A stretch of DNA of 52,873 bases from Rhodovulum sp. PH10 (GCF_000293785.1 NZ_AKZI01000026.1:1-52873); one strand, 5' to 3'; counted from the stretch's first letter, positions 18,433-28,158 are shown. A program made the numbers and translations. The notes: generated by a model from the sequence alone, not told the origin.

Positions 18433-18507
18433 TGGTGGGCGATGAAGGGATCGAACCTTCGACCTCTCCCGTGTGAAGGGAACGCTCTCCCGCTGAGCTA
18501 ATCGCCC
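18433..18507 (-). tRNA. tRNA-Val (CAC)
   Basis: Read on the minus strand, the sequence begins GGGCGATTAGCTCAGC and ends ATCGCCCACCA. The 7-bp acceptor stem is perfect. The anticodon loop is TTCACAC, giving CAC for valine. The T loop TTCGATC is standard. The 3' CCA is encoded. Confidence 0.95.
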
Positions 18508-18628
18508 GAACCGATGCGGCGAAGTAAAGCGCCGGCACGAACCTGTCAAGCGCGGTGCGGCCGGGTCCGTCGTGGATCGGCGGCCGGTGCCGCGCCGGCC
18601 GCACGAAACCGCGATTGCGGCGCGGTCG

Positions 18629-19204
18629 TCAGCGCGCGAGCGGCGTCGCCGGCACCACGCTGGACGGCGGCGGGGCGGCCGGCTCCTCCGAGGCGGCGGG
18701 CTCGCTCCCCGATTCGGGCGCGACGATCGTCGGCGTGCCGGACGGCATGCTCGGCGCCGGCGCCGGGGTGGAGCGGGCGGCCGACGGCGCGGTGCGGCGA
18801 TGCACGGCCGGACGGCGCCGCGTCGGGGCGGCCTCCGGCACCGGCTGCAGCTCGACATAGACCGGGTTCGGCTCGAGGCGCGCGGCGCCGGCGAATTCCT
18901 GGTTCTGCTGAGAGGGATCCGGCCGGATCACCCTGACCGGCACGGTCTGCGGCTCGTGGCCGGCGAGCGAGAAGGCGACGGTGACGTCGGCCGTCAGCGG
19001 CACCTCGAGCGCGCAGGGCGTCTTGCAGCTCGCCCCGGTCGAGAGTTTCGCATCGGCGCCCGGCGGGTCGCTCTCGAGGTTGAGCGCGACGCTCGCGGGC
19101 TCGCCGCGAAAGCTCGGGAATTGCAGGCTCGGCAGCGATTCGCAGCCGGCGAGCCACAGGCCGCAGCCCGCGACGGTGAGAACGCGATGAACTACGCTGG
19201 TCAT
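18629..19204 (-). CDS. PEGA-domain lipoprotein
   Basis: This 191-residue protein has a lipoprotein signal: an N-terminal hydrophobic segment ending LWLAGC near residue 20. Residues about 35-95 form a PEGA-like beta domain (LESDPPGADAKLS, PCALEVPL, FSLAGHEPQTVPVRV). The C-terminal half is Pro/Ala/Ser-rich and probably disordered, perhaps reaching into the periplasm or the wall. PEGA domains occur in surface and periplasmic proteins and no enzyme activity is known. It probably sits in the outer membrane, as there is no Asp after the cysteine (inference). Confidence 0.8.
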   Translation of the reverse strand: MTSVVHRVLTVAGCGLWLAGCESLPSLQFPSFRGEPASVALNLESDPPGADAKLSTGASCKTPCALEVPLTADVTVAFSLAGHEPQTVPVRVIRPDPSQQNQEFAGAARLEPNPVYVELQPVPEAAPTRRRPAVHRRTAPSAARSTPAPAPSMPSGTPTIVAPESGSEPAASEEPAAPPPSSVVPATPLAR

Positions 19205-19537
19205 GACACGGCGCCCCTACGCCGAAAAACGGCGCTCACGCCGAACGCACGGCGTCCCCCGCGCCCCTCTCGCACCATACGGAGCCACCGGGTTCCGCGC
19301 AACTGGAGCGGGCGATCGTTCCGTCCGGCTGTGGCGCCGGCGCCGCAGAGCAGCGGCCCCGCCTTTCGGCGGATTAGCGATTCATCAATGATTGCGGACG
19401 GTTGCGAAGCGATGCGTAAACCGTTCATCAACCATGTCGGCGAATGGCTTTTCGCCCGACGGCCCGGATTTTCGCTCGTCCGCGAACCGAGCGGTCGCGG
19501 TCAAATCATTGAATAGAAGAATAATTCCTGGTGGACG
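19205..19537. other. Gene-free stretch between the PEGA lipoprotein and gph
   Basis: No gene or RNA is recognised. The part nearest 19205 should hold the promoter for the lipoprotein, and the rest is 3' to gph. No clear terminator hairpin with a T-run is seen. Confidence 0.4.
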
Positions 19538-20239
19538 TCAGCGGTCCGCCGAAAAGCTTGCGCCGATCAGCTCGTGCACCGCATCGAACAGCGCGTCGTA
19601 ACTGCCGATCACCCGGTCGGGATCGAGCGCCGTCACCGGCACGTCGGTATAGCCGAAATCGACCGCCACCACCGGGATGCCGGCGGATTTCGCGGTGGCG
19701 ATGTCGGTGCCGGAATCGCCGACCATCACCGCGCTCGCAGGCGACCCGCCGGCCGCCGCGATGGTGCGCAGGAGCACGCGGGGATCGGGCTTCATCACGC
19801 CGAACGTGTCCTGGCCGCAGATCACCGAGAAGCGCGGCGCCAGCGCCAGCTCGTTCAGGAGCTTCACCGAGAGATATTCGAGCTTGTTGGTGCACACCGC
19901 GAACCGGCAGCCGGCGGCGGCGAGCCGGTCGAGCGCGCTTTCGAGCCCCGGAAACGGCCGCGACAGCTGCGAGATGCGGGCGGCATAGGCCTCGACATAG
20001 TCGGCATAGAGCCGGTCGACGTCGGCGCCTTTGCTCGGCAGGCCGTGGGCCGACAGCCCGCGCTCGATCAAGAGGCGGGCGCCGCCGCCGATGAAGCGCC
20101 GCGCCTCCTCGAACGGCACCGGCGAAATCCCTTCGCGGGCGAACAGGGCGTTCAGGGTGTCGATCAGGTCGGGGGCGGTGTCGACCAGCGTGCCGTCGAG
20201 GTCGAACACGACGGTGGGGGCGGGGGTGGGCTGGTGCAT
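19538..20239 (-). CDS. gph: Phosphoglycolate phosphatase (HAD family)
   Basis: This 233-residue haloacid dehalogenase-type phosphatase removes phosphate from 2-phosphoglycolate, a by-product of DNA repair and oxygenation reactions. The HAD motifs are all present: DLDGTLVDT with both aspartates, VCTNK (motif 2), KPDP lysine (motif 3), and VGDSGTD (motif 4). The start at MHQPTPAP (20239) has GAGG upstream and puts the first motif near residue 11. The longer frame adds non-coding-like sequence. It lies divergent to rpiA, a common alphaproteobacterial arrangement. Other small-molecule phosphatase activities are possible for this family. Confidence 0.87.
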   Translation of the reverse strand: MHQPTPAPTVVFDLDGTLVDTAPDLIDTLNALFAREGISPVPFEEARRFIGGGARLLIERGLSAHGLPSKGADVDRLYADYVEAYAARISQLSRPFPGLESALDRLAAAGCRFAVCTNKLEYLSVKLLNELALAPRFSVICGQDTFGVMKPDPRVLLRTIAAAGGSPASAVMVGDSGTDIATAKSAGIPVVAVDFGYTDVPVTALDPDRVIGSYDALFDAVHELIGASFSADR

Positions 20240-20530
20240 GGCGGCGACCTCGTTCTCGGCCCCCGCGCTGGACCCGTCACCCGGACGGATCACGACGACG
20301 CGGGCGTCCTCCGGGTCGAACCGGGCGAGCACCGCGAGACTGGAGGCATCCGGTCGGGCCATAGCGGCGCCGGCGTGCGGATGCAAGCCCGGCACGTGCA
20401 CGGGAGAGACGTGCAGGCGTGGGTGCAGGAGTGGCGCACGGGCGGCGGCGCACGAGCACCCTAGGCTCGCGCCCGGATCGAGGCTACATAGCGGTCGGGT
20501 TCATCATTGGCGGTCAATCGGTTTTTCATC

Positions 20531-21226
20531 ATGGACGCTGACGGACTGAAGCGCGAGGCGGCGGCCCGCGCCCTGGAGTTCGTGACCACCGGCATGCGGC
20601 TGGGGCTCGGCACCGGCTCGACCGCGAAGCATTTCGTCGCGCTGCTCGGCGAGCGGGTGCGGGACGGCCTCGACGTGGTCGGCGTGCCGACCTCGGAGAC
20701 CACCCGGCTCGACGCCGAGGCGGCCGGCATCCCGCTCGTCACGCTGGAGGAGGTCGACGCGCTCGACCTCACGGTCGACGGCGCCGACGAGATCGCGCCG
20801 GACCTCTCGGTCATCAAGGGCGGCGGCGGCGCGCTGCTGCGCGAAAAGATCGTCGCCGCGGCGTCGGCGCGGATGGTCGTGATCGCCGACGAATCGAAAT
20901 GGGTGCCGACGCTCGGCCGCTTCCCGCTGCCCGTGGAGGTGGTGCCGTTCGGTCTCGGCGCCACCCGGCGGGCGATCGAGGCGGCGATCGCGGAGGCCGG
21001 CTGCGCCGGCCCGGTGGCGCTCCGCCAGACCCGAGAGGGTCATGCTTTCGTCACGGACGGCGGGCACCTGATTCTCGATCTCGCGCTCGGCCGGATCGCC
21101 GAGCCCGCCCGTCTCGCGGAAAAGCTCGCCGCCATCCCCGGCGTCGTCGAGCACGGCCTGTTCATCGGGCTGGTCCGCACCGCCATCATCGCCGGCTCGT
21201 CCGGCCTCCGCCTCGAAGAGGCGTGA
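20531..21226 (+). CDS. rpiA: Ribose-5-phosphate isomerase A
   Basis: This 231-residue enzyme interconverts ribose 5-phosphate and ribulose 5-phosphate in the pentose phosphate pathway. The family motifs [18 protein letters not shown] and [13 protein letters not shown] are intact, with the catalytic Asp, Glu and Lys. The ATG at 20531 is chosen. A TTG at 20507 would add eight residues, and neither has a strong ribosome site. It begins the rpiA–DUF2059–gor series often conserved in this group. Confidence 0.94.
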   Translation: MDADGLKREAAARALEFVTTGMRLGLGTGSTAKHFVALLGERVRDGLDVVGVPTSETTRLDAEAAGIPLVTLEEVDALDLTVDGADEIAPDLSVIKGGGGALLREKIVAAASARMVVIADESKWVPTLGRFPLPVEVVPFGLGATRRAIEAAIAEAGCAGPVALRQTREGHAFVTDGGHLILDLALGRIAEPARLAEKLAAIPGVVEHGLFIGLVRTAIIAGSSGLRLEEA

Positions 21227-21286
21227 CGCCGCCGGTCGGCGTCACCCGGTTCCTCGGCCACACGGTCCTCGCTAGGGAGTTCTCAC

Positions 21287-21796
21287 ATGCCGGTCCCCTC
21301 GCTGCTTCGCGCTGCCGCCGTCGGGGCGCTCATGCTCGCCACCGCCGGGCTCGTCCAGGCGCAGGCGCAAGCGCAGCCCTCCGCCTCCGCCGTCGCCGCG
21401 GCCCGCGAGCTGATCACCATCAAGGGCGGTGACGCCGTGTTCGACCCGATCATCGGCGGCGTGATCGAGACGGTGAAGAATTTGTTCGTCCCGACCAACC
21501 CGAACCTCTCCAAGGAGCTGGACGAGGTCGCCGAGCACCTCAAGAAGCAGTACGCCGCCAAGCAGGACGAGCTGATGAACGAGGTGGCGCGGATCTATGC
21601 GGAGAAATTCTCCGAGGCCGAGCTGAAGGACCTCGTGAAGTTCTACAAGTCGCCGCTCGGCCACAAGATGGCGACCACCGAGCCGGAGGTGATCGACGCC
21701 AGCATGAAGCGCGCCCAGCTGTGGGCCGACGCCTTCTCGGGCGACGTGATGTCCCGCTTCCGCGAGGAGATGAAGAAGAAGGGCCACGACCTGTGA
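21287..21796 (+). CDS. DUF2059 family secreted protein
   Basis: This 169-residue protein has an N-terminal signal peptide, cleaved probably after an Ala-Gln-Ala series near residue 26. The mature part matches the helical DUF2059 fold: ARIYAEKFSEAELKDLVKFY followed by KSPLGHKMATTEPEV near residues 105-140 is the signature. It is probably periplasmic and its function is unknown. The stop overlaps the gor GTG start, and this pairing recurs in related genomes. Confidence 0.85.
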   Translation: MPVPSLLRAAAVGALMLATAGLVQAQAQAQPSASAVAAARELITIKGGDAVFDPIIGGVIETVKNLFVPTNPNLSKELDEVAEHLKKQYAAKQDELMNEVARIYAEKFSEAELKDLVKFYKSPLGHKMATTEPEVIDASMKRAQLWADAFSGDVMSRFREEMKKKGHDL

Positions 21797-23190
21797 GCGG
21801 CGCCGCGGACCGCGACGTCGACCTGTTCGTCATCGGTGCCGGCTCCGGCGGCGTGCGCGCCGCCCGGGTCGCCAGCGGCCACGGCGCGCGCGTCGTGATC
21901 GCCGAGGAGTACCGGGTCGGCGGCACCTGCGTGATCCGCGGCTGCGTGCCGAAGAAGCTTTTGGTCTATGCCGCGCATTACGGCCACGACTTCGTCGACG
22001 CCGAGGGGTTCGGCTGGACGGTGCCGACCCCTTCCTTCGACTGGGCGACGCTGATCGCCAACAAGGACCGCGAGATCGCCCGGCTCGAGGCGGCCTATCT
22101 CTCGACGCTCGACAAGGCGGGCGTCGAGGTGGTGCGAAGCCGCGCGGTGCTGGAGGACGCCAACACCGTGCGCGTGGTCGCGACCGGCGAGCGCATCCGG
22201 GCGAAGCACATTCTGATCGCCACCGGCGCCACGCCGGACGCCGGGCCGAAAATCCCCGGCATCGAGCACGTGATCTCCTCCAACGAGGCGCTGCATCTCG
22301 CGGAGCTGCCGAACCGCATCGTGGTGCAGGGCGGCAGCTATATCGCGGTCGAGTTCGCCTGCATCTTTTCCGGGCTCGGCTCCAAGGTGACGCTGGTCTA
22401 TCGCGGCGACAACATCCTTCGCGGGTTCGACGACGACGTGCGCCACCATCTGCGCATGCAGCTCGAGAAGCGCGGCATCCACGTGATCACCGGCAACACG
22501 GTGACGGCGGTGGAGGAGAGCGCCAAGCAGTATGTCGTGTGCCTCTCGGGCGGCATGAAGGTCGCCGCCGACCAGGTGATGTTCGCGATCGGCCGGCCGC
22601 CCAACGTGAAGGGCCTCGGGCTCGAGGCGGTGGGCGTGAAAATCGCCGACAATGGCGGCATCGCGGTGGACGAGTATTCGCAAACGTCGGTGCCGTCGAT
22701 TTTTGCGGTCGGCGACGTCACCAACCGGGTGAACCTCACGCCGGTGGCGATCCGCGAGGGGCAGGCGTTTGCCGAGACGGTGTTCGGCGGCACGCCGACG
22801 ACCGTCGACCACGAAAAGATCCCGACCGCGGTGTTCAGCGAGCCGGAGGTCGGCACGATCGGCCTGACCGAGGCCGACGCGGTGAAAAAACTCGGCGACG
22901 TCGACGTCTACCGGACGATGTTCCGGCCGATGAAGGCGACCCTGTCCGGCCGCGACACCACCATGCTGATCAAGCTGTTGGTGGACGCCGCGAGCGACCG
23001 CGTGGTCGGCGCGCACATCGTCGGCGAGGGGGCGGGCGAGATGATTCAGCTGATCGCCGTCGCCATGCGGATGGGCGCGAAAAAGGCCGACTTCGACGCC
23101 ACCATGGCGGTCCACCCGACCTCCGCCGAGGAACTGGTGACGCTGCGCAACCCCACCACCCGCCACCGCCGCGACAAGGCGGCGGAGTAG
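21793..23190 (+). CDS. gor: Glutathione-disulfide reductase
   Basis: This 465-residue FAD/NADPH enzyme reduces oxidised glutathione. The N-terminal FAD site is VIGAGSGGVRAAR, the redox disulfide is in GGTCVIRGCVPKK, and the second nucleotide fold is GGSYIAVEFA followed by two arginines (VYRGDNILRGFD) that select NADPH. The C-terminal HPTSAEE supplies the active-site His-Glu pair of the partner subunit. The GTG start overlaps the upstream stop. The motifs favour glutathione over trypanothione or mercuric reductase. Confidence 0.94.
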   Translation: MSGAADRDVDLFVIGAGSGGVRAARVASGHGARVVIAEEYRVGGTCVIRGCVPKKLLVYAAHYGHDFVDAEGFGWTVPTPSFDWATLIANKDREIARLEAAYLSTLDKAGVEVVRSRAVLEDANTVRVVATGERIRAKHILIATGATPDAGPKIPGIEHVISSNEALHLAELPNRIVVQGGSYIAVEFACIFSGLGSKVTLVYRGDNILRGFDDDVRHHLRMQLEKRGIHVITGNTVTAVEESAKQYVVCLSGGMKVAADQVMFAIGRPPNVKGLGLEAVGVKIADNGGIAVDEYSQTSVPSIFAVGDVTNRVNLTPVAIREGQAFAETVFGGTPTTVDHEKIPTAVFSEPEVGTIGLTEADAVKKLGDVDVYRTMFRPMKATLSGRDTTMLIKLLVDAASDRVVGAHIVGEGAGEMIQLIAVAMRMGAKKADFDATMAVHPTSAEELVTLRNPTTRHRRDKAAE

Positions 23191-23213
23191 GGACGCTTGC
23201 CGGAGGGGCCAGT

Positions 23214-23236
23214 CCTTGGGGGACCTGTCCCCAGGG
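23214..23236 (+). terminator. Hairpin after gor
   Basis: CCTTGGGG and CCCCAGGG pair around a 7-base loop 23 bases after the gor stop. There is no T-run, so it may act only with Rho or as an mRNA-end stabiliser. Confidence 0.35.
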
Positions 23237-23264
23237 GTTCGGGATCTCGATCACGGCACGCCGC

Positions 23265-23329
23265 CACCTCGCCCCGCTTGCGGGGAGAGGTCGGCGTCCG
23301 AGCGGATGCGAGGATGCCGGGTGAGGGGG
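23265..23329. repeat. Intergenic palindromic repeat (GGGGAGAGGTCGGCG type)
   Basis: The stretch pairs CGCCCCGCTTGCGGGG and holds GAGAGGTCGGCG and GCCGGGTGAGGGG. This is the same family as the copy near 14190-14232. It lies just upstream of the VapBC pair. Confidence 0.65.
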
Positions 23330-23437
23330 GCGTTCGGCCACTCCACCCGCGCCCGCTCGCCACGATTGATGGTGGTCGAGACGCTGCCTATCTCGATATG
23401 GTCGAGGCGCGAGGGCGCAACCCAGGGGAAGCCGCTC

Positions 23438-23704
23438 ATGAGCCTTCACATCGACAGCGAGGAAGTGGACCGGCTGGCCGAGGAGCTGTCTCGCCTCACG
23501 GGCGAGAGCCCGGCCGCCGCGGTCGCGACCGCGCTGCGCGAGCGCTTGGACCGCGTGCAGGCCGGCGAGCGACGGCCGGACGACCGCGGGCTTTCCGAGC
23601 GACTGCTCGCCATCGGCCGGGAAACCGCTCCGCTGTGGAAGGAGCCGTATCGGTCGATGGATCACGGCGATCTCCTTTACGACGACGACGGATTGCCCAA
23701 GTGA
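23438..23704 (+). CDS. vapB: VapB-type antitoxin
   Basis: This 88-residue protein of the VapB/Rv0623-like type has a DNA-binding N-terminal half (SLHIDSEEVDRLAEEL, then GESPAAAVATALRERL) and a C-terminal tail that would wrap the toxin (PLWKEPYRSMDHGDLLYDDDGLP). It overlaps the toxin start by four bases. Such antitoxins neutralise the PIN nuclease and repress their own promoter, a role inferred from family and gene order. Confidence 0.85.
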   Translation: MSLHIDSEEVDRLAEELSRLTGESPAAAVATALRERLDRVQAGERRPDDRGLSERLLAIGRETAPLWKEPYRSMDHGDLLYDDDGLPK

Positions 23705-24123
23705 TCCTCGACACCTCGGCTCTGATCGCGATCCTGAAGGGCGAGCCCGACGCGAAACGCTTCACGGACGCAATCGAGGCCGCTTCGATCAGACGACTGT
23801 CGGCCGCGACCTATCTGGAGGTGGCCATCGTCGCCGATCGCAACGGAAATCCGCTGATTGCGCTGCGGCTCGACGAGATGCTTCGGGAAGCCGCGGTGAC
23901 GATCGAGCCGGTCACCCCGGAGCAGGCGCGGATCGCCCGGCAGGCGTATCGGGATTTCGGCAAGGGCAGCGGCCATCCGGCGCGGCTCAATTTCGGCGAT
24001 TGCTTCGGCTATGCCCTCGCCCGCGCCACCGGCGAGCCGCTTTTGTTCAAGGGCGACGACTTTTCCCACACCGACCTGACGCCGGCCATTTCGGGTTCGG
24101 GTCGGGGTTCGGGCGAGCCGTAG
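23701..24123 (+). CDS. vapC: VapC-type PIN-domain toxin
   Basis: This 140-residue PIN nuclease probably cleaves RNA in a structured site such as a tRNA. The acidic centre is intact: LDTSALIAIL (Asp near residue 4), Glu in ATYLEVAIVA, Asp in NFGDCFGYALA, and Asp in FKGDDFSHTDL. The GTG start at 23701 overlaps the vapB stop. The last 12 residues are a low-complexity Gly/Ser tail. The target is unknown. Confidence 0.87.
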   Translation: MILDTSALIAILKGEPDAKRFTDAIEAASIRRLSAATYLEVAIVADRNGNPLIALRLDEMLREAAVTIEPVTPEQARIARQAYRDFGKGSGHPARLNFGDCFGYALARATGEPLLFKGDDFSHTDLTPAISGSGRGSGEP

Positions 24124-24333
24124 GGCGGCCGCCCCGGTCCGCCCAGCGCATCCCCTGCACACCCCGGCCGCACGCCCGCCATCCCGCCGAATCGCCCGCA
24201 AAACCTCGGTGCTGGCCTCGCGGCGTCCCGGTCGTGTATAAGGCCCACGCGCGGCAGGAGGCCCCCAGGACACCATCTGGATCGACGGACCGCCGGGGAC
24301 GACACCCGGCCCGCGCGGAAAGGACGAAAGCAC

Positions 24334-25722
24334 ATGCCCGAGCGTTGGACGCCCGACAGCTGGCGCGCGAAGCCGATTCAGCAGGTTCCGGACTATCCGG
24401 ACCTCGATGCCCTCGGAGTCGTCGAGAAGCAGCTTTCGAGCTTTCCACCGCTGGTTTTTGCAGGCGAGGCACGCAGCCTGAAGCGGCATCTCGCCCGCGT
24501 GGCCGCCGGCGAGTGCTTCCTGCTGCAAGGTGGCGACTGTGCCGAGAGCTTCGCCGAGCACGGACCCGACAACATCCGCGACTTCTTCCGCGTCTTCCTG
24601 CAGATGGCGGTGGTGCTGACCTATGCCGCCGCCTCGCCGGTGGTGAAGGTCGGCCGCATCGCCGGGCAGTTCGCCAAGCCGCGCTCCTCGCCGATGGAGA
24701 CCCGCAGCGGCGTCTCGCTGCCGAGCTATCGCGGCGACATCGTCAACGACAACGAGTTCACCTCGGCCGGCCGTATCCCCGATCCGCGCCGCCAGCTCGA
24801 GGCGTACCGCCAGTCGGCGGCGACGCTGAACCTGTTGCGCGCCTTCGCGCAGGGCGGCTACGCCAATCTCGCCAGCGTGCATCAGTGGATGCTCGGCTTC
24901 CTGAAGGATTCGCCGCAGTCGCGCCGCTACATGGAGCTGGCCGACCGGATCTTCGAGGCGCTCGGCTTCATGCAGGCGTGCGGGCTTGACCTCGAGCGCC
25001 ATCCCGAGCTGCGCACCACCGAGCTCTACACCAGCCACGAGGCCTTGCTGCTCGGCTACGAGCAGGCGCTGACCCGCGTCGATTCGACCACCGGCGACTG
25101 GTACTGCACCTCCGGCCACATGCTGTGGATCGGCGACCGCACCCGCCAGCTCGACCACGCCCATGTCGAGTTTCTGCGCGGCATCAAGAACCCGATCGGG
25201 CTCAAATGCGGACCGTCGCTGAAGCCCGACGACCTGATGCGGCTGATCGAGATTCTCGATCCCGACGACGAGCCGGGCCGCCTCACGCTGATCGCCCGCA
25301 TGGGCGCCGACAAGGTGATGGATTGTCTGCCGCCGCTGGTGCGGGCGGTGAAGCGCGAGAAGCGCCGGGTGATCTGGTCGTGCGACCCGATGCACGGCAA
25401 CACCATCTCGACCGCCAGCGGCTTCAAGACCCGGCCGTTCGACCGCATCCTCGACGAGGTGAAGGGCTTTTTTGCCGTCCATGCGGCGGAGGGCACGATC
25501 GCCGGCGGCGTGCATCTCGAGATGACCGGGCAGAACGTCACCGAATGCACCGGCGGCGCCCGCGCGATTACCGACCAGGACCTCGACAGCCGCTATCACA
25601 CCTTCTGCGATCCGCGGCTCAATGCCGAGCAGTCGATCGACCTCGCCTTCTTGCTGGCCGAGCAGCTCAAGCAGCTGCGCACCGCCAAGGCGCAGCCGCT
25701 GCCGGCGGTCGCCGGGCTCTGA
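24334..25722 (+). CDS. aroG: Class II 3-deoxy-7-phosphoheptulonate synthase
   Basis: This 462-residue type II (plant-like) DAHP synthase joins phosphoenolpyruvate and erythrose 4-phosphate in the first step of the shikimate pathway. Motifs include [46 protein letters not shown] and [12 protein letters not shown]. Metal ligands come from the Cys, His, Glu and Asp in these. The length fits the class. The start follows AAAGGACGAAAGCAC. It is a single-gene unit with its own terminator. The name aroG is used for several unrelated DAHP synthases, so the symbol is approximate. Confidence 0.92.
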   Translation: MPERWTPDSWRAKPIQQVPDYPDLDALGVVEKQLSSFPPLVFAGEARSLKRHLARVAAGECFLLQGGDCAESFAEHGPDNIRDFFRVFLQMAVVLTYAAASPVVKVGRIAGQFAKPRSSPMETRSGVSLPSYRGDIVNDNEFTSAGRIPDPRRQLEAYRQSAATLNLLRAFAQGGYANLASVHQWMLGFLKDSPQSRRYMELADRIFEALGFMQACGLDLERHPELRTTELYTSHEALLLGYEQALTRVDSTTGDWYCTSGHMLWIGDRTRQLDHAHVEFLRGIKNPIGLKCGPSLKPDDLMRLIEILDPDDEPGRLTLIARMGADKVMDCLPPLVRAVKREKRRVIWSCDPMHGNTISTASGFKTRPFDRILDEVKGFFAVHAAEGTIAGGVHLEMTGQNVTECTGGARAITDQDLDSRYHTFCDPRLNAEQSIDLAFLLAEQLKQLRTAKAQPLPAVAGL

Positions 25723-25743
25723 CGTCCGGCTTTTTCTCGAAGG

Positions 25744-25780
25744 AGGCGGTCCGGTGCGTGCCGGGCCGCCTTTTTGTTTT
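25744..25780 (+). terminator. Rho-independent terminator of the DAHP synthase gene
   Basis: An 11-bp stem, AGGCGGTCCGG with CCGGGCCGCCT (one G-T pair), and a 6-base loop are followed by TTTTTGTTTT. It lies 22 bases past the stop. Confidence 0.88.
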
Positions 25781-25925
25781 CGCCGCCCGTGCGAAGCCGG
25801 AAAACACCGTTCGTTAACCTCGCGCGGCGTCGGCAGCGGGCTTTTTGCCGGGCGGCAAAAACGGAAAACGCATCGATAACGACTCCCCTCGCATTGTCCG
25901 GATCGAGCGGGCGAGGGAGAGACGC

Positions 25926-27389
25926 GTGAAGAGCAACGGACGCCTCCTCGGCACCACCGTGGTGGTTCTGCTGGCTTCGGGGTGCGTCGCGCAGGCGGCC
26001 GAATGGCCGCGGCTGCCCTCCGAGCCGACCCGCGAGGCGACCGTGTGGGATCCCGGTCCGCGCTGGCCGACCCTTCCCGACGCGGCCACGGCATCGCCGG
26101 CCCGGACGGTCGTGAGTCGGTCGGCCAAGCCGACGAAGCCTGCGAGATCCAAGCCTTTACCCGTCGTCCAAAAGCCGGCCACGATCCCCGCGCGGGCCAC
26201 CACTTCGAAAGCCATTGCCGAAGAGCGAACCGAGGTCGCGGCGCTGCCGCCGCCGATCGGCGATTTCGGGCCGCAATGGCCGCGCCTGGACTCTTCGCCC
26301 GCCGTCACCGGTGCGCTGGGCGAGCAACGTCCGGCGCTCCAAAAACCCGCCACCACGGCGGTCGCGTCGCCCACGGCCGCGCAAGCCGCCGCTCAGGCCT
26401 CGGCGTGGCCGCCCGCCTCGGCGATTCGCTTCCCAAAGATTCCGATGGGCGAGACCACCGGCACCGTCGCCGCGCGCTGGCCGGCGCTGCCGATGGTTCC
26501 GGCGCTGCCGCCGCTCGGGCCGTTCGCGGTCGAGGTCGGCGGGCGCTACTGGTACTCGCGCGGCAGCACCGCGTTCGGCTTCGCCAATGGCGATCCGTTC
26601 TCCGGCAACCCCACCTCGACGCTCGACTGGAACGACACCACCGGCCATTCCGGCGAGGTTTTTGCGCGCATCGACCACCGGCCGAGCGGGGTGTTCGTGA
26701 AGGGCTTTCTCGGTGGCGGCGCGCTCGACGGCGGCACCATCGTCGACCGCGATTTTTACGCCGGGCAGGTCAAATTCTCGGACACCTCGAGCCGCATCGG
26801 CGGTGACGATTTCTGGTACGGCATGATCGATGTCGGCTGGGCCTACCGGGTGCCGTCGCTCGGCTTCCGGGTCGGCGGCTTCGTCGGCTATCACTACTGG
26901 CGGGAGAAGATGACGGCCTACGGGCTGCGCTGCAACGCCGACGACGTCGGCGGCTGGTTCTGCCCGACCGGATCCGTGCCATATCCCGATTCGACCGCCG
27001 TCGGCGCCTACGAGCCGACCTGGCACGCGATGCGCCTCGGCCTCGATGCGCAGTGGCGGTTCATGCCGCGCTGGACGGTGTCGGGGGAGGTGGCCTATGT
27101 GCCGATCGCCCACCTCGAGAACGCGGACAGCCACCTGATGCGCGCCGATCTCGGGCCGTCACCCAACATCGTGTCCAAATCCTCGCGCGGCTACGGCGTC
27201 GAGGCGGAGGTGTTGGTGAGCTATGCGGTGACGCCGAACCTCGAGCTGGGGGCGGGCGGCCGCGTCTGGGCGCTGAACACCGACGAAGGCGACGTGAAGT
27301 TCGGCCCGCTGTTCGCGACGCCGCTCGAGCTGACGAAATTCGAGCAGGTGCGCTACGGCCTGCTGGTGCAGGCGAAAGGCCGGTTCTGA
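25926..27389 (+). CDS. Outer-membrane beta-barrel protein with WPxLP-repeat linker
   Basis: This 487-residue exported protein begins at the GTG at 25926, after AGGGAGAGACGC. Residues 7-24 form a signal peptide (LLGTTVVVLLASGCVAQA), so either signal peptidase I or lipid attachment at Cys20 is possible. Residues about 25-200 are Pro/Ala-rich with the motif WP-x-LP or a near copy four times (near residues 27, 47, 119 and 184). From about 200 on, alternating aromatic and small residues and ending in Phe (LLVQAKGRF) indicate an outer-membrane barrel (VEVGGRYWYSRG, WYGMIDVGWAYR, GYHYWREKM). The fold recalls omptin-size barrels, but no catalytic set was recognised. Function is unknown. Confidence 0.75.
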   Translation: MKSNGRLLGTTVVVLLASGCVAQAAEWPRLPSEPTREATVWDPGPRWPTLPDAATASPARTVVSRSAKPTKPARSKPLPVVQKPATIPARATTSKAIAEERTEVAALPPPIGDFGPQWPRLDSSPAVTGALGEQRPALQKPATTAVASPTAAQAAAQASAWPPASAIRFPKIPMGETTGTVAARWPALPMVPALPPLGPFAVEVGGRYWYSRGSTAFGFANGDPFSGNPTSTLDWNDTTGHSGEVFARIDHRPSGVFVKGFLGGGALDGGTIVDRDFYAGQVKFSDTSSRIGGDDFWYGMIDVGWAYRVPSLGFRVGGFVGYHYWREKMTAYGLRCNADDVGGWFCPTGSVPYPDSTAVGAYEPTWHAMRLGLDAQWRFMPRWTVSGEVAYVPIAHLENADSHLMRADLGPSPNIVSKSSRGYGVEAEVLVSYAVTPNLELGAGGRVWALNTDEGDVKFGPLFATPLELTKFEQVRYGLLVQAKGRF

Positions 27390-27515
27390 CCGGCCCCTCC
27401 TTCTCGTGATCCACGCGTCGCCGAATCGATCGTCCGGCGCGTGGTCCTCGCTCGTCGTGGCCGGATTTTTCACCGGCCGTCCGGAGCGGGCTGCCGCAAA
27501 GCCGGCGCTCCGAAC

Positions 27516-27536
27516 GCCCGGCCACACGGGCCGGGC
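27516..27536. terminator. GC-rich hairpin between the convergent barrel-protein and HU genes
   Basis: GCCCGGCC–ACACG–GGCCGGGC forms a perfect 8-bp stem. A larger imperfect inverted repeat (CGGAGCG at 27482 with CGCTCCG at 27506) sits beside it. There is no clear T-run, so a bidirectional terminator role is only likely, not shown. Confidence 0.4.
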
Positions 27537-27563
27537 ACGACGACGAAGGTCTTTTCTCCGCGA

Positions 27564-27863
27564 TCAGATCGCGTCCTTGAGCTCCTTGGCGGCGCGGAAG
27601 GCGACCTTCTTCGACGCCTTGATCTTGATCGGCTCGCCGGTGGCCGGATTGCGGCCCATGCGGGCGGCCCGCTTCTTGACCTGGAGGATGCCGAGACCAC
27701 CGATACGCAGGCGGTCGCCCTTCTTCAGGTGCTTCACCATGAGCCCGACGACCTCGCTGAGGATCGCCTCCGACTCCTTCTTGGCGAGCTCGTGATTGGT
27801 CGCGATGGTCGCGGCGATGTGCTTGAGCGTGACGGTCGCGGTCGGCGTCGCTGCCTTGGCCAT
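27564..27863 (-). CDS. hupB: HU-family DNA-binding protein
   Basis: This 99-residue nucleoid protein has the HU/IHF fold: helices in the first half (LKHIAATIATNHELAKKES), then the beta-arm region with GDRLRIGGLGILQVKKRAARMGRNPATGE (quoted here as GDRLRIGGLG, then GRNPATGE), and the C-terminal helix. The arm tip Arg-Asn-Pro for DNA bending is present. The start at 27863 has AGAGGAGGAATT upstream, a very strong site that fits an abundant protein. It could also be a specialised HU paralogue, and the symbol is tentative. Confidence 0.88.
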   Translation of the reverse strand: MAKAATPTATVTLKHIAATIATNHELAKKESEAILSEVVGLMVKHLKKGDRLRIGGLGILQVKKRAARMGRNPATGEPIKIKASKKVAFRAAKELKDAI

Positions 27864-28081
27864 CTCGAATTCCTCCTCTGTGGACGGATGGACGCTGAAA
27901 CTGCCCGTCACATAGACGATTCTCGGTTCTTGGCTAGCGGCAAAACGCGGAAACGCCCATGTTTTGTGGGTTTCCAGCCTCTCGGGTGTCGTTTCGGCCC
28001 GTCGCGCAGGGCTTTTTCGGACCTCGTCGAGCACGCTTGACTTCCCCGGTCGGACCCCCTATTCGAACGGCTCCGAAGTTC

Positions 28082-28158
<77 letters not shown>

